Assembly: GCA_008704415.1 (NCBI GenBank)
Contig: VXIS01000160.1
Span: 1 to 64,000, forward strand
From: Sphaerosporella brunnea
Taxonomy: Eukaryota > Ascomycota > Pezizomycetes > Pezizales > Pyronemataceae
Length of the DNA: 64,000 nucleotides
Direction: 5' to 3'
The position numbers were made by a program, and so were the translations under genes. The notes beneath the pieces were generated by a model, which searched no databases, was not told the DNA's origin, and was given only the letters and a program-made list of their open reading frames with translations. Below are positions 1-12,962 of this stretch, in pieces (position 1 is the stretch's first letter; the number at the start of each line of letters is the position of its first letter).

Positions 1-2128
1 AAGACCGTATGGTGGCAATACTACACACTTGTTAGATCTTTGGCTTACAACATGGTCGGGTTTTTTTTCATCGAGACCGAGTGATAGCTGTGATTTAGAC
101 CAACCGCGATGAGGAGAAGTGTGCATCTTAACGACACGGAGGGATGGCTAAAACTATAAGCTGTGGGTAATTCCTGCATCGGAACTACTTGCTGCTGGCT
201 GAGAGCACGGCCTTTCGGCACGGCTGTAGCATTTCGCCGAGCTAGCTCAACCACTTGCACCTGGTGATGCTGGCCAACGACGCACGATAGCGAGAAAGGA
301 CCGTTAGTCATGGCATTTTTCGGGCTCCAAGGACACCTACCTAGGTAGTCAATGCGTGATACAAACTTCCCTATTCAGGCCGTAAAGCTTGACGCTCATT
401 TCCATTCCTACCGCAACTTCCACTGAGCAGGATCGGGTCGTGATTTGATATACTGAAAGCTTGAAGCCCGAAACAAGCACCGATCGCGAGTCCTTCTCCC
501 GAATAGATGGCGATTTGCTGCTTCCTTCCCCACCGGTGTGCTTTGAAGCGTTCGTAAGCGCATTTCCGGGCTCCGTCGCAGCCATGGAAAATGTTTTTTC
601 ACATGCTCAACCGCCATGTCGTGGCGAGCTCCTTGGGCTCCCGAGCCCTCGTTATACTTCCTATGGGGAATGATGAGCGTTCGAATCCCCGGCGCTACAT
701 AACTACCAAGCACTTATACCATACCGCCGACCATACCGCCGACCGCTTGGAAACCTTCGAATAGACCAATCGACCGTCCACAACACCGGTCTCTCTATAA
801 TAGCCCCATCTTAATTACTGGGCACCGAGAACTGAGGCCACCAGCTGAATGATATACCATCCTGAAGCTTGAAAAGCAGGATGGAACTCATGAACAACCA
901 TATAAGCGTAAGCCCGAGGGCTCGTGGGCTCTGCTGCACCGCGCCGCGAAGGACTATACCGCCTTGCTTTCTCCAGGACCCCGACACCCGCCCCCGGACC
1001 TCTAAATTCATCCTCAACACCAGTTAAAGCCTTCAAATGAATAAATTACTAGTCCCTAGGAATATTTTGAAAATCACAACCCCAAACTCGCCTACTACTT
1101 CCTCACACCACCAGTGAACCACATCACGTGGCACGGAGTGCCTAAAGGAAACCAATACACAAACCGTTACTCGGGTTCAATTGTTGACTTTGTGATATCA
1201 CCAAGCTTGACTGATACTCCGCGCATAGCCCTAATTCATAAAGTAGCATCCAAGCCTTGCGAGTTTGTAGATAATTGCCCAGCCTAAATAGAAGCTTCCT
1301 TTCCGACACTCACAGCTCACAAGTCACAGTAACCTCCCACTAACTGTTTAGAAACCCAGCAGCTGACTTTATCGACTCCCTTCTTGGCCAACTTTTGTAA
1401 ACATATAACGCTACTTGCCTATCGATATACACAGCAACATCTTGGACTATCGCCTTCCAATATTTGCCTGAAGGTCTTGTAACATCACCTGCCGATATTC
1501 ACCTGAACAGCCTGGACTAACGATATCTTCTAGTTACAGCATCACTTTATATTCGCATTATTGTTGCCGGCGGTCGTGGACCGCAGGCTTCAAACGTCCG
1601 GCACGGGGTTTCAACTATAAAATCGCCGCCACAGAACACAGCACGACCAATCAACAAAGATGAAGACCGCCTCGGACGGCCGTCAGGGCAAGATAACTGC
1701 CTCCTCTCCCTCTCCCAGCAACACCTCTCTCTCTTCTTCTCCCAGCAACACCTCCCTCTCTCTCCCAGTCGCTCCCCCTCCCATCCACACTTCCCCCATT
1801 CATCGCCACCACAGCTTCAACTTCCCCAAATTCTCTAACCCTCGCCTTCCACTTTGTTCGATCTCCGTTCCCAACAGTTCAACTCACTTCCGCAAAGAAG
1901 CGAGTCTGCCTACCCCACCTTTAACGCCAGTCTCGCAGTTATCTCCACGTCTGGTAAGTCACTTGTCAATTGCTTTGTTTCGCTTTCCGCAGCTGGCGCT
2001 GCAGCGGCATCGTTTCCCCCTTTCTCGCTGCGGCGAAAATGGTTCGATCGAAGCGGTGATGAAACAACATGCCTCGATGCTAACATTCCTCGCTTTCGGG
2101 TGAATAGGCAGACACTACTTCCAACAGC
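1..2128. other. Gene-poor flank and 5' leader of the Gin4-like kinase gene
   Basis: No protein I recognise is encoded in 1-1600; open frames here are short and lack domain-like composition. A 12-bp unit (ATACCGCCGACC) occurs twice in tandem near 718-741. From about 1660 the DNA becomes CT-rich, as in a fungal 5' leader, and 1954-2111 has the form of a leader intron (GTAAGT at 1954, ending AATAGGCAG at 2111). The kinase ATG at 2129 lies 18 nt beyond that acceptor. Confidence 0.5.
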
Positions 2129-5100
2129 ATGCCGTATCAGCAGAGCTATTACGTCTCTGAGGAGTCTATTACGACGCCCAGGGCAAATCACAACGAGACC
2201 GTCACTCGCCCACGTGGCGTTGTGGCCGACACCATTCATCAATCGAACGTGGCTGACAACCCCATTAATAATCCGGACGGAGCTCAGGAATCCATCCAGT
2301 CTCCTATTACTCCTACTGGCACTACAACCCCCAAGAGCCAGGGGGAGGAAGAGTTTTCTCGCGATAATTCACCGGGATTCCTCAGTAACGAGTCAGCTGA
2401 AGATGCCGATGAGTCAACTGTTTACAGCGACGATGAGAACAGTTCTACGTCTTCTTTGCCTGGCTTCCCTATCAACGTCGACCTCACTGAGCGTGAGACT
2501 TTCCTCAGCCTGAGACAGGTTGCTGGCAACGGAGTTCGCCATCCGGCTCTCCCTGAGGGCGAGGACCAGTCCTTTGGCTCATATGTCGATTCTAACGCTG
2601 ATCATCGCGACCGTGGTTTTAATGACCCTTTTTTCGCCGAACATGAGCCGGCTGAGGACAGTGAGCCTGATTCACCGTCGACGGAGGGACATCCCGATAG
2701 CACTTATAGGGATATTCCTTCAACTCCGGAGAGGGGCATGGTTAAAGTCAGCAAGGTCCTTATCAAATCAATTGGATCAACTTGGGAGCTCGGAATGCTC
2801 CTCGGAAAAGGCTCTGGTGGTGTCGTTCGACTCGTCAAGCATATTCGTACTGGACAATTGGCGGCAGCCAAAATGGTTCCGAAACTTCAACAAATGAAGG
2901 AAACCGATTCCCCTCTAACTGATCAGGAAGGCATAGTTGCCAGGGAGATTGCGGTGCTCAAGCTCCTTGATCATCCTAATCTGATCAAGCTACTTGACAT
3001 TTACGAAGATGAGTTCGAATTGTAAGTTCATATCACAACCTATCACTCGATTGTGACACTAGGTGCTAACCTTTTGTTCATAGCTGCCTCATTATGGAGT
3101 ATTGTCCAAATGGCGAGCTGTTTCAGGTCTTGTCGAACTGGGGTCCTCTGAACGAGACCGAAGCCGTGCCCATGTTTCGTCAGATCTTGAGTGCAGTGTA
3201 CTACTGCCAGATGATCAACATTGCCCACAGGGACCTCAAGCCGGAGAACATTCTACTGGGCCGAAACAACGTCATAAAGGTCTCCGACTTTGGGCTCAGT
3301 GCCATCTCACCCAAAAAGATCCCCATTAGCGGCACCTGCGGATCTCCTCACTATGCAGCCCCTGAGCTGGTGGAAGGCCGATCGTACGATGGCCGTATGG
3401 TTGATATCTGGAGCTTGGGTGTGGTTCTATATGTGATGATTTCCGCAGCTTCGCCTTACGGAAACATCTCCCAGACCAACATTTCCGGACTGTTGAAAAA
3501 AGTTCGGCGTGCAGACATTGTGATGCAACCATTCTTTTCTCCGGCAGCCAAGGACTTGTTGTGGAAAATGCTCCAGATCGATCCAAACAAGCGCATAAAG
3601 ATGAGCGATATCTGGAAACACCCCTTTGTGAAGGGAGACTCGCCAAACCAGGGACTGCGTCCCGATGCTTCCCTCCTCGTCCGAGTCAGCATGTTAGATG
3701 TGCCTAAGCCGCTGCTTGCTGAAGGAGATGAGGTTGACAAGGAGACGATGAACAACCTCCTGGCGTTACATCCAGGCCTCACAGCGGAATACATGATAAA
3801 GCAGCTCAAGGCGCGATCGTAAGCAGTCAATTCAATCCCGAGCTCCATACTTGAATCAAAACTAACGTGAAATCAGGCCGAACGGAATTAAGCAGCTTTA
3901 TTGCTTGCTTATCGATTTCCGCAACAAGAACCCTGGGTTGTACCCCACGATCACAGAGCCAGCGCGCCGGGGTGGCATAATTGCTACTGAGATCGTTCGA
4001 AACCCCCCGACACGTGCCGCAAGGGCCCATCAGCGCCATACGTCAATGGTTTCAAGCGTCCCTTCGATGCCATATTTCTCGTCCACTTATCAGGACCTGC
4101 AGAACTTCCGCTTCGGCCACGGCTCCCAGGAGCCAAGCGCAAAGCCGAGGCCTCTTTTCGCTCCAACTAGGAGAATTCAGCAGAGTGATTCAGACGTCTT
4201 TGTGGATATAAGCCTCTCTGAGTCAGTGAGCCAGGCCAGCTCTCCTGAATATATCCCTTCGGACAGCGAAAACTCAGATGAGAACACCTCCGAGGGTAAT
4301 TCAGAACTTTATATACCCGAAGATGAGATCAATGATCTTCGAGAGAGCAGCGAGCGAGACTGGGAGCTTGAGGGCTCTGCGGCTGTCCAAGAAGTCGAAG
4401 ACTCGAGTGAGCAGGGAGGCAACGACAGAAGCGCTGAGACCAGCGATGATGATCAGTGGGAGCAGCATGAGGAGGGTGCTCAGATCGGCCGTCCCTCGTG
4501 TATCCCACGCGTTCGTGCTATGCGTCACTCATTTGGCTTGCACACGCACCACCGACGCCAGAGCTCTTCTTCGAATATCCTTTCATCTCACACGAGACAG
4601 CGTCAGCAGCTGAGGATAGATAAGTCAATCGTGGCTTCACAGCAGGATGGTGGACCAGTCCTCAACAGTTTCGAGCATGCCAGGGAATTTCTGCGAAGGT
4701 CCAGGGAGATGGAGTTGTACCTGAACGAGCAAATGCGGTACTATCCCGATGTCCAGGCTGAAAACAGCGAGCCTGAATGGGAGGATCTTACTCCATGGAC
4801 CCCAAGCGATGGAGATTCGGTGCACGGCGTGCTTGGTACTCCCGGATACCGCACCTTTGCCTCCAGTGGTAGCTCCGCAGGTGTGAGCCCTGTGGTGACA
4901 CCTCTCCAGCGCTACGACTCGAACTCCGACGGGAGCATGTCTGGACAGAACGGTTCCGCGATGTCCACCCCTCTGAAGAGAGTTGATTCCATGGAGGTTA
5001 TCGCAGAGCTATATGATAAGTTGCTCAAAGCTCAGCGTGCGCGTGAGATTTCTGGTGTGAACCACCAGAACCACAACGAGCTCTCGACTCTCGAAGCGGT

Positions 5101-6045
5101 CCCAGTCAACGTCGAGATCGAGTGGGCAACTAGCGAGCCAAAGGTAAAGGGCAAAAAGAAGTCGCTCATCTCACTCCTCAAGCGTGTGATCAAGGGAAAG
5201 AAGAGTGAGAGTACGTGCAGCCCCTCAACCCCAGTCCTTGAACCTCCCCACCACACACAACTACTAACCACTACCACAGACAACGAGAACTTCGAAACCT
5301 CATCCCGAACCCACGCTTCAAGCATCGCCTCATCATACACCAAACTCACCGACCCAACTATGGCCGCCAACTCAAAAGCCGCCAAAGCCGGCCCCAGCGC
5401 CATCGGAGCGATGCTCCGTTCATCCATGCCCCTCGCGTCGCTGGTGGTACCCACTGCCGACGTTGTGAACCCTGGTTCTTCCAAAGTTGGAAACGTTCCC
5501 GACGACATTCCCGATGAGGACGCCCTCGAAGAGATCGAGGTGGACGAACGCGACGAGTACAAGAGGATTCTCGAGTCTCAGGGACTCTTCAAGCGCCTTC
5601 TTGGTCATAAGCCTCAGTACCGTACCATTTGCTTCCACGTTACTGCTGTCCAGTCCTACGGGGTTACTATGGATATGTTGAAGCAGTGGGGTATGTACGG
5701 CTTGGTTATCCTCCAGGAGGATAGAAAGGGCATGGTCATCCGTTGCAGAGCCCCTCCCCTCATCTGTAGGTTTCCTACTCCTGTTCTGGTCACCACATAC
5801 TAATGACTGTCATAGCTGCTGGAACCAAGGAAGCCGAGTTCGTTTTTGAGATCCGTTCTTCTAATGGAAACCGTCGTACCAGTGCTTCCATTCTCCGCGT
5901 CACCATGGAGAAGGGCAACACCACTACTTTTGAGGCTTTCTACAAGCAGATCCACAAGGTCTATACCAGCCAGGCGCCCAACATGGTCATGACGAACGAC
6001 CTGATTATCCGTCGTATGAACAAGATTTTCTTCAACGACCCGTAA
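2129..6045 (+). CDS. gin4: Gin4/Hsl1/Nim1-type serine/threonine protein kinase with C-terminal KA1-like domain
   Basis: Five exons: 2129-3021, 3084-3818, 3877-5210, 5280-5765, 5816-6045; 1225 aa. After about 215 acidic, low-complexity residues comes a complete kinase domain: glycine loop GKGSGGVV, a lysine in AAAKMV, HRDLKPEN near residue 345, DFGLS, and activation segment GSPHYAAPE. A long disordered middle with acidic and basic stretches leads to a C-terminal region (roughly 1130-1225) resembling the KA1 membrane-binding domain. This order is that of the Gin4/Hsl1/Kcc4 and Cdr2 kinases, which in yeasts act at the septin collar and promote mitotic entry by restraining Wee1; that role is inferred here. 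Splice joints restore the kinase frame exactly and introns carry CTAAC branch sites. The third intron (69 nt) is a multiple of three without a stop, so its removal is less certain. The start at 2129 is the first ATG in the spliced frame. Confidence 0.9.
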
Positions 6046-7133
6046 TCTCGAAATTCTCAAGACCGAAAAGCTTGGAACCCGTTCTAGCTTTTCTCTCGAC
6101 GACAAGTTTCTTTTACGTTTTTTTTCCTTTTCATACGACGCGGTTTTTCACTTTTCTTTCAACAAAAAAATGGGGTTGTTTTTACAGTCCTTTGAAGGTT
6201 TGTAACATCTTTTCACTAATGGCTGAAAAGGTCTTGTGTGTTTTCATTCTGGGTATCTTGGGGGATATTTTAGGATGTGCAACACTAGATAGCCTTGCTG
6301 TTTAGGAACTAGAATCGTTACTTCTGGAGAGTGTTTGGTTTTTCTTCGTTCAGGGGGTTGTTAGTGGGGAGTTTTCTGTTCTTTCTTTACCGAGGCCGTC
6401 GGTGTTTGATGGCTCTTGCTCTCGTGTTTCGTGCTTGCTATTTGGTTCTTTTCTTACGGGGCGTTGGGACCGTTTTGATGCGAGCTACTATTTGGTACAG
6501 TCTACAGATAACTTGAGCTGACCACTCAGAAGTAGGTACTCTACCGGCGTTTGGATCACTTGGAACAGCAAGGTAAGTGTCGGAACCCCTAACAATCAGC
6601 AGCTAATTACTAGACTCAAGGTACATTTCATCTCGGATGTCCCGCTCCCCTGCACGCATACTACACGTCCAAAAGCCTGCAACCCCCAATAGATCCTCAA
6701 TGTCTCCAAACTAATCCGGTACGAAGCTACACTGCATGCTATGCATGCTAACAATACCCTAAGGAGTGATGCCTTGCTTGTGGGGCCCCAGATGATTGTA
6801 TTTCGACCACGAGAAGCGGCCTCAGCTCGTTCACGACAGCGGAGCACCCGCCACCCCTAGGAACCGGTAACTGGGAGACCCCTAGTCATGTGGAAAGTCG
6901 CAAGGCGCTGCTGTGTTGGTGGGTTTCGAATGGACTATGTGATCCCGGCGATGAGATTGATCAGATCCCGTCTCGCCGCTTGGAGCACAGCGCGCAGCCT
7001 CTGTTGTCCTTCCGGAGCGGCTCGCGGACAGCCACACGAGGTACCTCTGTCGAACCATTTTCCATCGCTCTCCTTTCCCAAGCACGACCAGTTCGTCCAC
7101 ACTACTCGTCGTCCTCGGAGGCCATGGCGTGCG

Positions 7134-7304
7134 TTTTTCCAAGTCGAAAGATGGATAAGGGGCTCGTTGGGGAGATGTTCAGGAGGCTTGTTTTTCCAAG
7201 TCGAAAAATGGATGAGGAGCTTGTTGGGGAGATGTTCAGGAGGCTTGTTTTTCCAAGTCGAAAAATGGATGAGGAGCTTGTTGGGGAGATTTTTAGGAGG
7301 CTTG
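7134..7304. repeat. Three-copy 57-bp tandem repeat
   Basis: Units at 7134-7190, 7191-7247 and 7248-7304 each begin TTTTTCCAAGTCGAAA and end AGGAGGCTTG. Units 2 and 3 are nearly identical; unit 1 differs at a few sites. The period is a multiple of three (19 codons), so open frames run through it on both strands. I see no evidence that it is translated. Confidence 0.9.
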
Positions 7305-8382
7305 CTGTCGCTATAGAAGAGACCCACTCGCGCTGCTGCTGCGTAGGTAAAATACCGAGGGAAAGCCAAGGCTTAAACAGCAAACCTAGACACATTGGAG
7401 TGAGCAAAGAGACACTCCGAACTTGTCTTTTGGAGTTGGTACCATGAAGGAGCAGCTATATACTTTCTGTGTGAAGAGAAGCAATACGCTGAGGGATCTT
7501 TGAGAGGCTTGCTAAACTCAATATCTCCCTTCGTTGTCCCGCGACTCGCTATCCCATCAGTGATTACTCATGATGACAGGACGGACACATACTCCTTTAG
7601 CAGGGACAACAACTAACGCAACAACTAGTGTTGTCGAGGTTACCCCTGACCGAGTCGCAGCGGGATCGAAAGACAATCTTCAAAAAACCACTTGGCGCGT
7701 GAGGAAACCTGAGAAGGAAATGTAGTGATCCCACTAGGAGAGTATCGAAGATACCTCTCGCTGGGAACTACCCAGTTACAGAGCAACTGCATACTGGTTC
7801 AATCTTCCTGAGGGATGGTTGTAGTGATGTGCCGCATCAAAGTGGAAGCAACGGCATTCATCTTGTTCCTTCACTGCTGAGCACTCGCTTCTGCACATAG
7901 GTCTCTGGCCAAACACCAGAAGCAACAGGCCAGAAACATGTCTTTTGGGCCAATTAAAGGCCTCGAGAGGCAAATTGTTTATACGGCCAGACGCTAGAGT
8001 ATGTTGCGGAAAATGAGGGACCATCAAGCGCAGAGTGCACATTCCTCGATCAATCGATTGCTTTGACTTAGCTACAGTACAAGAATGCTCTACTTTGCCT
8101 ACAGGTAAGGGGATCGCATCGACGGAATGCAATCAACAGGTCTCGTCTTTGCAGCCCCCAAAAGAAACCGAGTGACCCATCAATGCCCGTCCACGAGTGA
8201 TGCCGGGTGCTGCACCCCACCACTTCATGCATCGGCGCAATGCAGCCCCCACTATCTACGGCTCCGATCCCAACATCTCTTACCAGGGCGTAGGAATCAT
8301 GGGAATCGTGGTGGCTGGCTGGAAGGAGATTGCTATCCACACGAACAGGCAGTACCATGGGTGGGTATTCTAGCAGTGTGTC

Positions 8383-8402
8383 TGTGTGTGTGTGTGTGTG
8401 TG
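8383..8402. repeat. TG dinucleotide microsatellite
   Basis: Ten uninterrupted TG units, followed by a G-rich run. Confidence 0.9.
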
Positions 8403-11400
8403 GGGGAGGGGGGGGCGCCACCAAAAACTGCTAAGATCCACGAACGGCAGGGCAAACTCCAACCGAAGGCCCTCCCTACTTAGAGTGAGTAAGCGAAGTG
8501 TTATGCCCCAGACTCTCCTCGGACATATTATACGCGGAAACCCGTGTGCAGCGTGAGCAGCCCCCCAAGAGAGAGGGAGCAATTCATCGCATAATGTGAT
8601 GTGGTACTCTATGTATCTCCGAAATATGGCCACGTTGGGCAGCACAGCAGCCGCAGCACCCCCAACCCAATCCACGGCACCGGGAAACGAAAAGCTGTCT
8701 TACGTCGGTAGTGGCAGATGTCGGCAGCAATCACCTGCCGCGGGCCGCCGGTTGGGTCAAGAAAGCCGTGCACAGCCCTCCAGCAAAAAGGAAAAAGAGG
8801 CCATGGTCAGTTGTACCCTCAAGCTACATTGCTTCTCGGCTAACTACTTATCTACTCTACATCATCGTTGGATAACCGAGCTTGAAAAACAGTGGGGGGC
8901 ATAGCCGTCGTAAAAGCTTCCCGAGGGAGATTATTCTGTGTAATAACAACATCCATTATATCGACAGAAAGGGCTGCCCTCGCGAAGGAGTGGCAGTGGT
9001 GACCCAAACCGGAAGACTTTGCCCACCACGCCGTTCACTTCGAGTTTTTGCGTTGCACCTCGACCGAACGCGGTCTGGGCGGCTGGGGGACAGTGCAGTT
9101 GCATTGAGCCTGTGCAACCTTCTGGATCCCACTTTGGGACCATATGGTTACATGCAAAAAGTCTCACTGCACAGACGCTTTGCCGCTGTAAAGGAAAAAA
9201 AGAAACGGTATTGTGCTGTGGGTGGAGCGGGGTACACTTCCGCTGTCAAACCGGTGTACCTCTTGGTACCTATGATGCATGTATCCATCCATAAGCACAG
9301 GGCAGAAGGGCCAACAACTTCACGGTGGCTGGCGGTTGACATCAAGCCCGCCGCTATCGCCGAGTCCTGCGGCCTTGTTGCCGGCTGCCCGAACTTAACG
9401 GTGCCAAACCATCGGCGGTCGAGTCGGAAAGCCCTCATCCGCTGCCGACGGCAGTTTCCTTGTAGCAATCCTCGTCTATGCCGCTCTCATCTACATGTGA
9501 GCTCAGTAGTTGGAGGTGATAGAGTAAGAGAGTTACCTCAAGCTATCAAGGTACCTCGTTACAGCTGAGGTTCAGCCCTTGGAAAATTCCCTCTGATGAC
9601 CGCCAGCTTTCCTCTTATCAGAAATTTCAGTTGGAAAACAGAAGGCCTAGCGAGCGACGTTGCACAGCAAGAAGAGAGAAAAAGGGAGCAGGGGAAACCA
9701 TGGCGTCAATCAATCACGCACGTGGCAGCAATAAATAAGTTCCGCGGAACCCCGAGGTACTGCACGCTGATTCGCCACTAAAGCATGATTCACCCTACGA
9801 ACAATTCGTAACTCCAAACTTGAATATAGAGTGGACTGATAGTGGCTCTTGAAGTTCAGCTGCGACGTGCGGTGCGGACGTGCGGACCGGCGACGAACGG
9901 GATCGTTGAGAATACTGGCGGGTGACCTGGTAACATGGAGAAGTCCGTGGCCGCTTACGACAGAAACCAATTGCGGTTGTACGTGTGCCGTCTGAGCGAA
10001 CTGTCTGTAGCTACGTACTGAGAAGGAAACTCGCTTGAGGCCAGGGGCTACGGTAGGACCCCGCCCGATTGAAAGTCCCGGCAGAACGGATTGATGGCGT
10101 TTTGGATAAGTTGGATTGCGCGGCAAAGCTTTGTACCTGCTTGAACCCGCAGGCAGGCGTGAAAATCATTGACCGTTGAACCGTCGCCGTGGGAAGAAAG
10201 TGTTCAAGCCAAAGATCTCGGGAAGCGCCACCAAACGGGGCCCTCAGGCACCGGGAATCTAGTTATCTAATAGATATTGGCGGACGCCGTCCGGCGGGTG
10301 CCTCTTCCAATCGCAATTTTTCTCACGATGCCCATCCCAGGAACTAGAGTAGATTGGGCCTAAGATCAAGCGAACCACCACGATGGATTGGTGGCTTATC
10401 TGGAGAAGCACATCCAAACACTTGGTTGGTGCGATTCTTGCTTTGCGAAAAATTCGCCGGTGGCGAGGAGCCATAGCCGAACTCTCGATGAACAGATGGA
10501 TGCAGCAGGCCTAAGCAAAGCGCTCATCATGGAGCATCCACACGTAGTCCCGGCAGAGTGTGTTAATCTTTACCAGAGACAAGCTTGGACGAGTAAGGAT
10601 CAAGGGAAATTTCCACATGGCAGCCAGGCCGCCGATGTCACGTTTAGCGGTAGGACCAAGATGATGGATACACAGGTCAAAGCAGCGCTTGTACGGTGTT
10701 TCGCTTCTCAGGCCAATCAGGGGGCGGCGCTCATGCCGTTGATGTTCCTCGCTTAGACAAATGACTGTGTCCCTGTCCTGTGAGGACTGCGGAGCACCAA
10801 TCATTGCCAAGAGCATCACGAGCTCTGAGTAAATTTGGATGTTAGTGCGCAAATGGTGCGATATGTGCATTGATTAAAAGACGAACAGAGAGCTACTTAA
10901 AGTTCCATTGAACTTGTTGTTCGCCACTTCAAAGCTTCCTGTCTTGGTGTCAACACAAACCTCTGCCTACTCTACATTCAGCGTTATGCAGGAAGGAAGT
11001 GTTGCACAGAATCTTGGTTGGCACTCCTCGTTAACGCACCCTCGTCTAGACGTCCATAGAGTAGACCTATCACAGTGGCCACCCTTTTGAGTTGAAGATC
11101 TTAAGTCATCGCCAGTGGCCACTGGCCAGACCGCGAATAGTCGATCATCACCTCATCCAGGTGGTTGCCAATGAACGCACCATTCCTCGTTTTCTATTTG
11201 TCTTAGTTACCACGGTCAAAGCAGCGGCGGAGTCGCGTTCTTGTGCGATCCACCTGCAGAACTCCGACGCAAAAGTTCACGACGGCAATTTCAGACGCAG
11301 ATACATCTAGCTGTCCACGCTTCAACGGCTAGAATTCCTATGGGCGAGTCAAAGTGGTTTATCCGGCGTTTTTCTGGCCGTGTCCCGATCTGGGGGTTTT

Positions 11401-12252
11401 TCTTTGGCCAATTGAAAATCCATGGTTCGTCGGCACGGTTGTGGGGGGGTAATCGTCCGCTTTGAAAGTACTCGACATGTTCCTTAAAATCTGTCCCCGA
11501 ACTCCCCGTTGAGACGGCGTGTATCTACTCTTGCCGTTGCCATCAGCCGGACCATGCGCTACTGTAGCCCCCGCTTAATTTCCTATGTCCCTCAAAAAGA
11601 CAGGACCAAACAGAATTTCTGATCCAAAGCCCCCAGAACAACCAGACGAGGGGGTTGCCCTGCGCAGCTGCATTCCCGGGGTGTCCAACAAAGCCAACTC
11701 AAACACGATCTTCACACATTTTCTCCTGGCCTGTTTGTCTCATGTCTGTAGAATAGTTTCCTAGCAATAATGAGAACCGGGGAAAATCTGATCACAAACA
11801 AGATCAACCCGCGCAAGTCAGCCCCCCTGCTCCTGCAGCAAGGACAAACTCGTGGGCCAAAGGAGCGTGAAGTAATAATAATATGGTTATAGGTTACATA
11901 CCGCCTGTTAAGACGATGAACGGAGTTTGTTCCCTGGGTCGCTGTTGTGTGGACCTGCCCATGACTTTGCGTTGGCTGGATCACAGACCGTCAGCATGCA
12001 ATTTACGGGGGTTTGTTGTTGCGCTCACTCAAGGTCCTTTCCACTGATTTGCGGTGCGGTCTCCCTCCGCCTCTCCGTCTCCAACTGTCTGGGCCTCGAA
12101 CTCTCGCTAGCGAGGATTCACGGTAGGCCCCATGGGAGCGAGAGGAGCCACTCCCAGATCCAGATCGCAGGTATCTTTTTTTGCCCGCAAACCGGACTAT
12201 CCTTCACTTGTGAGACCCAATCTTGCCCTTTTGCCCCCTCTAGCCTCTCCTC

Positions 12253-12276
12253 GCCTGCCTGCCTGCCTGCCTGCCT
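12253..12276. repeat. GCCT tetranucleotide microsatellite
   Basis: Six consecutive GCCT units in the pyrimidine-rich leader region upstream of the C2H2 gene. Confidence 0.85.
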
Positions 12277-12962
12277 TTGACCACTTGGTGCAGCGTCGTT
12301 ACACCTTGCAATTGAAGCTTTTCACACGTCAAGTTCCCACGCTTGTTTGGTTCCGCAACAATGTTTGGATATAAATTGCAGTCCCGTCTTGCGTTCAGGC
12401 TCGTCACCACCATCATTTCGGCATCCTGATTCTCGGTTAACCGACGTAGCCATCTCAGTACGTATAACTAGAGGTCGATCCGCGCGGCACAGAAAACGTG
12501 GCGATCCCTACTCGATATCCAATTTTGTCAACAGCATTTCTTCATCCGCAAAACAAGAGAACCTACCGCCACTCAATCGCTCTACCGGCTTTCTCGCCTA
12601 TAAAATCAGATCGGATTAAAGAAGCGCACCGCAATTTTGTTTCGACGCCCTTGCCATCGCGGGGAGACACTCCAAGTACCTGGTCTCACCTGCCCACTCC
12701 ATCCCGGTCACAATTGCGAGTCACTAGCGAAAGGTACGGCATATCCATGATTCGCATATATGATGATATCAATCCCTCTCGTCCCTCCACCATTGCATAT
12801 CCACTACCTCCGCCTCAAGTATTCCTATCCACCGACAATTCATATATCTGCCTCTGTCCATTGTGTCTTCCTATTGTTGAAGGTCACTTGGTTCACCAAC
12901 AGTCGTAACCGCCCACAAGAGAGCAATATCATCTGACAGCGCGCTTTGATACGTCTAGACGC

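Larger units (their letters stand above)
6046..12962. other. Long gene-poor interval (about 6.9 kb)
   Basis: I find no recognisable protein, tRNA or rRNA here. The first 300 bases are T-rich and probably the 3' UTR of the kinase. A 57-bp tandem repeat lies at 7134-7304 and a TG microsatellite at 8383-8402. The longest open frames (for example 6890-7447 and 8882-9568) have arginine/serine/cysteine-rich, repeat-driven translations without family features. From about 12050 the sequence becomes pyrimidine-rich with a GCCT run (12253-12276), probably the leader and promoter of the zinc-finger gene downstream. Confidence 0.5.

Noticed and set aside
408..713. 101-aa minus-strand frame and a TTCGAATCC word at 678 resembling a tRNA B-box
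   Set aside because: No A-box at proper spacing and no cloverleaf; the frame has no family features.
6890..7447. 185-aa open frame across the 57-bp repeat
   Set aside because: Openness is driven by the 57-bp period, which keeps other frames open too; listed as a repeat and a finding, not a gene.
8882..9568. 228-aa plus-strand open frame
   Set aside because: Basic, cysteine- and arginine-rich translation with no hydrophobic core pattern, no leader-like upstream sequence and no recognisable motif; likely chance.
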